This document shows positions 16,533 to 23,800 of a stretch of 32,608 nucleotides of DNA, one piece after another. The stretch lies in assembly GCA_002310015.1 (NCBI GenBank), contig DBYQ01000061.1, positions 1-32,608 of the forward strand, given 5' to 3'. This stretch comes from Bacteroidales bacterium UBA1182. GTDB lineage: Bacteria; Bacteroidota; Bacteroidia; Bacteroidales; Bacteroidaceae. The notes below the pieces were generated by a model that was not told the DNA's origin, did no database searches, and saw only the letters and a list, made by a program, of their open reading frames with translations. The stretch's first letter is position 1. Each line of letters starts with the position of its first letter. A program made the translations under genes and the position numbers.

Positions 16533-16649
16533 ATGCAGAAGATTCTTGAGTTCATCTGGAAGCACCGTGATGTGGCATTGGCCACCTTCCGACACTATGA
16601 CGGCACCACCGGAGAGTTCCGCACCCTCAATCCCTTTGGCAAGCACTAA
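16533..16649 (+). pseudogene. Possible gene remnant / 38-residue ORF
   Basis: ATG 16533 opens 38 codons reading MQKILEFIWKHRDVALATF at its start, which loosely resembles the N-terminus of pyridoxamine-oxidase-like FMN-binding proteins ('ILEFI..H.DVALATV'). It stops at TAA 16647-16649, far short of that family's usual 130-150 residues, and the following 120 bp do not continue the domain convincingly. Either a decayed gene or chance. Low certainty. Confidence 0.25.
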
Positions 16650-16684
16650 CCGATGTGGGCCGATGCGCGATGTTTCCAAGCACC

Positions 16685-16734
16685 GCCGGACATTCGGGTT
16701 GGGGAGACAACGCTCTGTAATCCGAATGTCCGGC
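16685..16734. repeat. 13-bp perfect inverted repeat hairpin
   Basis: GCCGGACATTCGG (16685-16697) is the exact reverse complement of 16722-16734, with a 24-nt loop. It lies between the convergent lipoprotein (ends 16511) and the leftward four-gene operon (ends 16774). It could be a terminator or processed structure; no T-tract follows directly on the plus strand, and it is unlike the other repeat families here. Confidence 0.55.
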
Positions 16735-16773
16735 TCCTGCAACTGTAAAAAAACCGATGAGCAATTTTAATAC

Positions 16774-17049
16774 TCACCGGTATTCTTCCATGTTTCCTTT
16801 TTTGTTTCTATCAGGAGGAAAAAACATGCCGAAGAAACCAAGAATAACAATGTATACTATAAATAGCAACAACATATATTCACAAATACTTACCAAGGAG
16901 TTTACAAACCTATAGGGTACTTGTTTTTGATGGGCAATACCCACATCTTCCTTAATCTGCCCATATGCACATATAAGCCAGATGGCAACACACGCTATGC
17001 CGAGTATTCCTCTTATCTCAAGTTTGATCTTGTCTTTCTTCTTTGCCAT
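16774..17049 (-). CDS. Small two-transmembrane protein, last gene of MazG/nuclease operon
   Basis: A 91-residue protein with a very basic N-terminus (MAKKKDKIKLEIR), a first hydrophobic helix (GILGIACVAIWLICAYG, about 14-30), a loop of roughly 25 residues, and a second helix (YMLLLFIVYIVILGFFGMFF, about 58-77), then a charged tail. No family recognised. It starts 32 bp after the preceding gene on the same strand, so it is probably the fourth gene of the operon beginning at 20257. Small membrane proteins at the end of defence operons are sometimes effectors, but here that is only a possibility. Confidence 0.55.
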   Translation of the reverse strand: MAKKKDKIKLEIRGILGIACVAIWLICAYGQIKEDVGIAHQKQVPYRFVNSLVSICEYMLLLFIVYIVILGFFGMFFPPDRNKKGNMEEYR

Positions 17050-17081
17050 AGCTTAATGTGTTTGGTGATATTCTGCAACCA

Positions 17082-17429
17082 TCAATATACAGGCTGATGT
17101 TCAGCCCAGAAGTCAGCGGCTGCTTGCATGCAATCACACAGCGCCTTATCCACTTCTTCCCAATTGTCATCAGTGATCTCAATGGTAGGATGCTCAGGTG
17201 TGCCGCCTCCGGCCTGTATCACGCAAAAATCAGTACGGCCTTCAGCATAAACCACATACTCCTCGCGTTTCTTCAGTTCCGCCATTATCTCATCTTTACG
17301 GTCTGGAGGCGTAGGGATAACCTGGCAGTTCATCCAGGGATACTCATTGGCGGTAAGTAGGGGATATTTGTTTCCATACTGACCTGTAATCTCGGTTACA
17401 GAGAATGTGTATTTATACTTGTTACTCAT
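17082..17429 (-). CDS. Hypothetical small soluble protein, third gene of operon
   Basis: 115 residues, no signal peptide or membrane helix, acidic C-terminal half (IEITDDNWEEVDKALCDCMQAA). It starts 21 bp after the nuclease-helicase-S24 stop and precedes the two-TM gene by 32 bp. No domain is recognised. Position suggests it serves the same process as the large fusion protein, perhaps as a regulator or immunity-type partner, but nothing in the sequence shows this. Confidence 0.55.
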   Translation of the reverse strand: MSNKYKYTFSVTEITGQYGNKYPLLTANEYPWMNCQVIPTPPDRKDEIMAELKKREEYVVYAEGRTDFCVIQAGGGTPEHPTIEITDDNWEEVDKALCDCMQAAADFWAEHQPVY

Positions 17430-17450
17430 GTATTACGTATGTATAACCCT

Positions 17451-19931
17451 TTATCTTATTACGCACTTCAACACTCCAATTGTTCTGTAACTTGTTTCTC
17501 CGTCAAGTTCAATTACGTCGTAATCCTTGTTTAGCGGAATTAGTTCTATTTTGCTGTGTGCCAATACTCCGTCTTCATTTTGGACAAACTCACTATGGTA
17601 TTTTTTGATAGTATAATGGCAATCTGTGTCTGTATCTTTAGATGGGCATTCGGTCAGAACAATCTCACCATTACGGGAACCTGCATTATTGGGACCATAT
17701 AATTCAAATACACACAAATCTCCATTTTTTATCTTGGGTAGCATTGAATCTCCTACAGCATGAACAATAAACATGTTCCGATTTGCTTTAATGCCATATC
17801 CACGAATATCTACCCATCCTTCTTCTTCATTTTCAGGAATAATGCTGTTGTCCTCAAAATAACCGCAAGCGGCTTTTATTGTGTATACAGGGAGGTGTGT
17901 AATGTACTGTTCCTCTTGAGATACCATTGGTATAACGAAAGCTTTTTGTGTGGTTTTCTCTTTTTCTGGAACAGGCAATATCATTTGTTGGAAGTATTCT
18001 GCTACATCATTATCACAAAAGTAGACGTAGCAACCTTTCATTCCTCTTGACATCAAAACACGATAAATGTTTCTTACATAATCGTCAAAACCCTCTTTTG
18101 ATCTCTTCAGCGTGGGATCTTTCGTGGCAGTAATGTCAGTATATAACACTCCCGTTTCCTTGTCATATCTTAGGTCTTTTCCAACAATTACTCCTATGTA
18201 ATCAAATTCAAAGCCTTGTGCTGTGTATATACAACCTACCTGCTTTATTCCTTCTGGCTTATAAGCCCATTCATACCATTGGACATATCCCTTAGGTCTG
18301 GGTTTTATTGTGTCTTTGGTTTCCCAGGGCATAGCGAATGATCCTATTTTGACTTCTTTTAACAAGTCTCCATTTTCATCGGTCTTATCTGACCAAGGCC
18401 AGCAGAAACCTGCGCAAAGACGGGCTGTCTGGCCGTCTTTGTCATTCTGTTCTTTTATTGCATTATAAAGATCCTGTGGATTGTCAAAGATTTTGAAGTC
18501 AAACTCCTCACTCTTGAAGTGTGAGGTTATTTGCTTATTGTACATTATTTGGTCTAACCAGTTAAGGTAATTGTCTGAACCATTGCAACGAAATTGCGAA
18601 TACAGTTCAGTTTCATATATGCTGGCACCAAAATTGGATGCGGCATTTCTAATCATTGCAGAGGATCCGATTTCTTGAGATCGGATAGCTTGCTTATCGT
18701 CAATAAAGAATACCGTAACCTTTGCACAATTTATCAAGGTATCCACCATCGTCATATTGGTGCGATTCTCGGGTTTTGTGTATTGATGATTGGGACTCAG
18801 CGTTATTCGGTGGGCCTCATCTACCAAAAGCACATCAAGGTCATTTGAATTAAAATTTGCAGGAATGAACTGTAAAACATTTGAGAATAAGGGTCTTGCG
18901 TCAGGCTTCAATTGATGACGCACTCCTTCTAATAAAGGCTTAGATTTGGTTGCGTAATGGATATTATACTGCTTGTTCTTGTCAGAAGCCAACTCTGCCA
19001 GAATGCTAAGAGCAATTACTGTTTTTCCAGTTCCAGGTCCTCCTTTTACAATGATTACGCTCTTTTTCTTTCGCTCCATCTTTTTGATTGCATCCATAAT
19101 GGAGTTCTTTGCTGTTATCTGTTCGTCAATCAAAGAGAAATATTCATAATTACCCTCTTCGACCATCTTAGATGCAGCCTCAAGCAGTTTCTTTGAATTG
19201 CGGATACTGGATGTCATCATCTTATTGAAGACACTGAATCCGTTGCCGTGACATAGTTTTTCTTTTATTTCATTGGCAATCTCTCTCAGTTCGTCTTTAG
19301 AATACGTCCTGTATTCCTTCAGTAAATTCTGGTATTTATCGTCATATAATACAGTGGGAGTGTTCTTTTTTGAAGGATGGCGGTAATAATTGTAACAATA
19401 CGCCATACCCTTTATACCGATTTCTTTTGTGCTTAATACTTCAATAAAGCCTGTCAGATAATTATCATAACCACGAACTTGTTGTGACGGATGAGGCTTT
19501 AGTTCGTATGAACCACCCGTTAAGGCATGAACCTTATAGTTTTCATCTTCATCATCTATGCCATCTTCTTTTACATGAAAGTTAGCATCAACATTATCCG
19601 GCTTAACAGAATTATTGCTCCATTGTTTTAGTTCTATGTGAACCACATTTCCATAGTCACTGGCATCGCTACCATATATCATACAGTCTATGCGACTATT
19701 GCGGTAGGGCACTAGGTATTCAAAAGTTACATATGAATCTTTTATTCCGCTTTCTTGGAGTAGTTCTTTTATCTTTGGGGCATTATTTATCCATGAAACC
19801 TGTTCTGAAGATGAGACTTTCAGGTCTAAATCATTTGCCTTGGCCATCATTTTACCAAGAAAAGCATAAGAATCAACGTCTTGGATAAACTGATTTTGCG
19901 ATTCGTTATAAACTACTCTTCTTGTATTCAT
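17451..19931 (-). CDS. PD-(D/E)XK nuclease - SF1/DUF2075 helicase - S24 protease fusion
   Basis: 826 residues in three parts. Residues about 1-240: a nuclease-like domain with RID82, HIE100-L-K102 and SQQ151VRGY155, the D...ExK...QxxxY pattern of RecB-type PD-(D/E)XK enzymes. Residues about 265-655: a DUF2075-type P-loop helicase with Walker A GGPGTGKT (297-304), Walker B VDEAH (370-374), FIDDKQAIR (409-417), SQFRCNG (445-451) and motif VI-like YRVLMSRG (623-630). Residues about 670-826: an S24/LexA-UmuD-like domain with catalytic Ser729 in VGDSM, probable Lys776/777 in YTIKKYH, and an AACG sequence at 687-690 in the place of the self-cleavage site. Its start overlaps the MazG-like stop by ATGA. 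It looks like a DNA-acting nuclease-helicase whose activity may be released by autoproteolysis. Domain calls are strong; the biological role is inferred. Confidence 0.8.
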   Translation of the reverse strand: MNTRRVVYNESQNQFIQDVDSYAFLGKMMAKANDLDLKVSSSEQVSWINNAPKIKELLQESGIKDSYVTFEYLVPYRNSRIDCMIYGSDASDYGNVVHIELKQWSNNSVKPDNVDANFHVKEDGIDDEDENYKVHALTGGSYELKPHPSQQVRGYDNYLTGFIEVLSTKEIGIKGMAYCYNYYRHPSKKNTPTVLYDDKYQNLLKEYRTYSKDELREIANEIKEKLCHGNGFSVFNKMMTSSIRNSKKLLEAASKMVEEGNYEYFSLIDEQITAKNSIMDAIKKMERKKKSVIIVKGGPGTGKTVIALSILAELASDKNKQYNIHYATKSKPLLEGVRHQLKPDARPLFSNVLQFIPANFNSNDLDVLLVDEAHRITLSPNHQYTKPENRTNMTMVDTLINCAKVTVFFIDDKQAIRSQEIGSSAMIRNAASNFGASIYETELYSQFRCNGSDNYLNWLDQIMYNKQITSHFKSEEFDFKIFDNPQDLYNAIKEQNDKDGQTARLCAGFCWPWSDKTDENGDLLKEVKIGSFAMPWETKDTIKPRPKGYVQWYEWAYKPEGIKQVGCIYTAQGFEFDYIGVIVGKDLRYDKETGVLYTDITATKDPTLKRSKEGFDDYVRNIYRVLMSRGMKGCYVYFCDNDVAEYFQQMILPVPEKEKTTQKAFVIPMVSQEEQYITHLPVYTIKAACGYFEDNSIIPENEEEGWVDIRGYGIKANRNMFIVHAVGDSMLPKIKNGDLCVFELYGPNNAGSRNGEIVLTECPSKDTDTDCHYTIKKYHSEFVQNEDGVLAHSKIELIPLNKDYDVIELDGETSYRTIGVLKCVIR

Positions 19932-20257
19932 AGCTCATTGTATTTTTTTGCGCTACCAAAAGCTTTATCAACAGGATATTTCTCAGCATTTCGTCTCAGT
20001 TTGTCCAAGACAATCTGCTTGATGTCAAGGTCGTATTTATCAGCAATAAGTATGGCGTAGTTGAAGATATCAGCCAATTCCTCTTTGACCTTTTCAACGT
20101 TTACATCCTTGGCGTCTTTCCAAAGAAAAGCCTCATTAAGTTCGGCTGCTTCAACAGATAGGGCAAGAGCTAAATCTTTGCCATTATGAAACTGGTCCCA
20201 ATCACGTTCTTGAGTGAACTTTACTATTGCTTTGCGTAGTTCCTCTAAATCGCTCAT
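19928..20257 (-). CDS. MazG-like nucleotide pyrophosphohydrolase
   Basis: A 109-residue, all-helical protein of the MazG-like/RS21-C6 dNTP pyrophosphohydrolase group. The metal-binding pattern is ExxE (Glu36, Glu39 in SVEAAELNEAF) and ExxD (Glu60, Asp63 in KEELADIFNYA). Members hydrolyse (d)NTPs to monophosphates; some remove modified or excess dNTPs or deplete nucleotides. It is the first gene of a leftward operon and shares the ATGA overlap with the nuclease-helicase-S24 gene, implying translational coupling. Nucleotide control next to a nuclease-helicase is consistent with a defence or damage-response unit. Confidence 0.85.
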   Translation of the reverse strand: MSDLEELRKAIVKFTQERDWDQFHNGKDLALALSVEAAELNEAFLWKDAKDVNVEKVKEELADIFNYAILIADKYDLDIKQIVLDKLRRNAEKYPVDKAFGSAKKYNEL

Positions 20258-20424
20258 ATTTCCTTTTTACATTTACTCTTGCATAGTTACTAAAAAATAG
20301 TACATGCCGGAAATGGATTGAGGAAAAGTTTTAAAGTTATTGTGTTTAGCTCATTCTTAATAATTATGTCGTCAGAAAGTGCCTTATCCCATTTTGATGT
20401 TTGAAGTCAATCAAGGAAAGACAT

Positions 20425-20561
20425 TGTCAACTTTTTCAGGAAAGTGTCAACTTTTTCAGGAAAGTGTCAACTTTTTCAGGAAAGAGTCCATCTGTCAAGA
20501 AAAATCACTGTCAACTTTTTCAGGAAAACTGCATTATTCTGTCAACCAAAATCAGGAAAAG
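20425..20561. repeat. Array of 20-bp direct repeats (IS21-end-like)
   Basis: Three perfect head-to-tail copies of tgtcaactttttcaggaaag occupy 20425-20444, 20445-20464 and 20465-20484. A partial 'tgtcaagaaaaa' follows at about 20493, a fourth near-perfect copy at 20509-20528 and a degenerate one at 20540-20561. Units abut without unique spacers, which argues against CRISPR. Multiple direct repeats that begin with the terminal TGT are characteristic of IS21-family ends, so this may be an orphan transposon end; no istA/istB genes are present. The 434 bp between 20258 and 20691 otherwise hold only the degenerate palindromic element. Confidence 0.75.
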
Positions 20562-20600
20562 ACACCTTGATTTGCTGAACAATCTTGAATATTCTTTACA

Positions 20601-20692
20601 ATGACCCAAAGGGGAGGAGTTTCCTGCAAAATACCCAATTTGGTACAATTCGTATCGCAGAAGGGACTGTCCCCCCCCCCCCTGTGCCATTT
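20601..20692. repeat. Degenerate type A repeat pair with a 12-C tract
   Basis: The left arm, ATGACCCAAAGGGGAGG (from 20601), and the right arm, AAGGGACTGTCCCC...TGTGCCATTTTA (to 20692), are decayed versions of the pair at 13237-13373. In the right arm the usual CCCCTTTG is replaced by twelve consecutive C (20671-20682). The right end abuts the stop codon of the leftward 38-residue peptide gene. Confidence 0.6.
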
Positions 20693-20808
20693 TATCCAAA
20701 GTCCTGATCCCAGAAGTTTCCGTCCCAATCGCCACTTCCGGTCAAAACCTTGGTAGCTGCAATTTTGATAACCTTAGTAGCAGGTTTGCTGTAAATCTTC
20801 TTTTCCAT
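20692..20808 (-). CDS. 38-residue peptide gene downstream of the large surface protein
   Basis: ATG at 20808, stop TAA at 20694-20692. The peptide begins MEKKIYSKPATKVIKIAATK, then VLTGSG, and ends in an acidic, aromatic, Gly-rich tail (DWDGNFWDQDFG). Short peptides of the pattern 'basic start - Y.KP..KV....- LTGSG - variable tail' are widespread in Bacteroidales. The GSG before the tail recalls a double-glycine-type leader boundary, but no transporter or modification enzyme is nearby. It starts 26 bp after the stop of the 1952-residue protein on the same strand, so the two are probably co-transcribed. Function unknown. Confidence 0.6.
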   Translation of the reverse strand: MEKKIYSKPATKVIKIAATKVLTGSGDWDGNFWDQDFG

Positions 20809-20834
20809 AATGATTGTCTATTTAAGGTTATCAA

Positions 20835-23800
20835 TTACTGTATCATTATTTTACTGCCGATGTTGTTGAAATACATGCCACTTTGCGTAGGAGTACCATC
20901 AACGGGGCGGCCCTGCATGTCAAACCACTGCTCAATCTTAACATCACCGGTAGAGGTGTCCATTGTACCCACAGCGGTCACGATGCCGCCCTTGCCAAGC
21001 AGACGCACCGTAATGCGGTCCGGAATGTCAGGGCTTGTATCATCGGCACCGCCTCTCATCGGAGCGCGGAACACATTATTAGTGCCGTCATAAGTGAGGT
21101 AAGCGCGGAACGCAGGCACGCCAGCACCGTCCTTAGCCTTTACAAACTCTCCGGCATTCACATCTTTGCCGTCAACCTTCTTGGTGGCCGATGCAAACCC
21201 GAATACTGATCCGTCCAGATCAGCCGAACCGTCAGCCTTGTAAGCCAGGCGGCGGTATGTGCCGCGGAACGTCCAGGTGCCGTCATTGGCGCTGCTGGTG
21301 CTTGTTCCAGCAGTAACATTATCAGGTACTTCAACCGTACCTGTAAAGGTAACTTCACCCGTAGATGATGGCATGAACAGGTAAGGCTTACCGGCCACAG
21401 TTTCAGTAACCTCATTACCACTATTACCCGGTGTGGCATCTCTCATGGTGGCCACCCAGACTCCGGCCTCCTTCTGCACATCAACAAACTCATATACGCT
21501 GCCGCCGGAAGGTATTTCAGTCATAGGATAGGGTAGGCAGATGGTACTTGCCACATCCTGAGTGAAAGTACGAGTAAAGCTTACATCAACCGTCTTACCG
21601 GCCCAGTTGCTTTCCAGCTCAGCTACAGAGCTGCCGCTGTTCAGGGCGGTCAGCACCACGGTGTTCCTGGTCCATTTAGCATAGAGCCTCACAGTTCCGT
21701 CATCAGCAAACGGAATGCTGCTGACAGGAACGGTATATCTTATATCGGTGTACCAGCCACCAAACGTGTAGCCCTCAAGTGTAGGCTCAGAGGTGATGCT
21801 CAACGCAGCGCAGAAAGCCCCGTTGTCCGGGTTATGATCATCAAGCAGCATTCCTGATGTAGAGGCCAGCGGGCTGTACGTTCCCACAAACTGTCCGACA
21901 CCGTAGTTAACAGACGTCTCAGCGTTAGCATCGAACGTCACATTTAAGAATACTGGGTTGTTAATCTTTTCGACGTATTTTTTAGGCACCACGTTGCCGC
22001 CATCATTCTTCCAACCACTGCCAAGCAGTGCAACCAGGGCATCGCCGGTAGCGTAGGTACGCTTGCCAGATATGCCTATGCTAGCATTCTTATAGCAATT
22101 ATAAACCTTATAGGTACCGTCGCCTTCAATCAGGTCGATAGAGCCGTCACTATAAGAACCGTTTGCATAGCAGTTAAGAATGGTCAGAGTGCCTTGGTCG
22201 CTCCATCCGTGTATGATACCTGTGGCAGTAGTAGCCCCGCTGATGCTGCCAGAGAACAGGCAGTCGCTGATGGTGATGTCTGATGATAAGCTGTGTCCCA
22301 CTATGCCGCCGCAGTGGCTATGGTCACCACCACTGCAAATGACACTGGCAGCCACATTGCAGTTCTTGATGATGTTTGTACCACCCTTGGCAAATCCCAC
22401 CAGTCCGGCGCAGTGCAGGTTACCCGTCACAGTTCCTGTGGTCTTCACGTTCATAATTGTAGCATCGCTGATATATCGGAACGGTGCCGTGCCTTGGTTC
22501 TCTGTGTCGCTGAGGCTCAGCGTCAGGGTATGTCCGTCACCGTCAAACGTTCCTTGGAACGGATGCTCGCTCGTGCCCACCATCGTTGATACATTTATGT
22601 CGGCGCCAAGTCTCACCAACTTACCAGAGTACTCTTCCGTGCCGTTGTTCACGTTACTGGCTAGCGTCTCCCATTCAGCATCTGTGGTAACAGTAAAATC
22701 AGCTTCAGTCAATGTCCACTTAACGATATACGGCTTGCCAGCCACGATGCCAGTAGCATCCTTGAAGTTCAGCGTCAGCAATCCATCTGTCAGGCTTGAT
22801 GTTGTAACGTCCAGTTCCTTGATGATAGCCCCTTCTAATGGTGTGCCGCCGGTGTTGTCTATGCTGAACGGCAGGCACAATGTGTTCCAGTAGCTGTCCT
22901 TATAGAGCGTGTGTCCACGCAGCAGGATATCGTGCGTCGCGCCGTCGTCGGCGGCGGCAATGGCCGATGTGTTGTCATCGGTGTTGTGAAGCATCAGGCC
23001 CGGATAGATATTGAGGGTCAGGTCATCATCGCTTGTGACGTCTATCAGGCTGGGGTCGATGGTGACGGCGCCACATTTCGATCCGGTGCTGCTTGAGCCA
23101 ATGATGTCGACATATCTATCAATTTTAGTGGCGATGACGCGCGTCATATCGCCTGTGATGGTGATTTTGCCGCATTTGCCATCACCTCCGCAGCCTATGC
23201 CCGCTGCATAACTACCGGGCGTGGACGTGACGGTGCCGCCTAAAATGGAGATATCGCCGCATGTGCCATCTTGTCCGCAGCCTATGCCCGCTCCAAAATT
23301 ACCGCCCGTGGACGTGACCGTGCCGCCTGCAATGGTGATATTGCCGCATGTGCCATATTGTCCGGAGCCTATTCCTGCTGCAGTATTACCGCCCGAGGCC
23401 GTGACCGTGCCGCCTGTGATGGTGATATCGCCGCAAGTGTTTTTATATACGGAGCCTATTCCTGCTGCGTTAATTTTGCCTGTGGCTGTGATGGTGCCTC
23501 CTTCAATGACGATGTTGCCGCAGCCTGTATCCTTATTTGAGCCGATGCCTGCGGATCTGCCACTGCCCCCCGTGGCTGTGAGTATTCCATCGCCCTGGAT
23601 CGTGAGCGTATAGCCTGTAGGTATATAGATGCCCGCTGATTGATGTCCTCCCATCACGACGTTGTAGCCATCAAGTATGATGGTGGCATCGCCCTTGCAG
23701 GAAATACCCGCCCACGTATGACGTGAATCATTAGGAATGTTGGTGATGTCAACGTTGCTGAGCGTCACCGTCGCGCCAGCGGCAATAGAAATATGAGTAT

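Noticed and set aside
16458..16742. 94-residue leftward frame overlapping the end of lipoprotein copy 2
   Set aside because: It overlaps a well-supported gene by about 50 bp on the opposite strand, covers the hairpin and shows no recognisable domain.
20425..20561. CRISPR array
   Set aside because: The units abut directly without unique spacers, are only 20 bp, and no cas gene is nearby.
20379..20604. Two overlapping 63-67 residue frames with repeated LFQE/NFFRK units
   Set aside because: They simply translate the 20-bp tandem repeats in two frames; no start context or domain.
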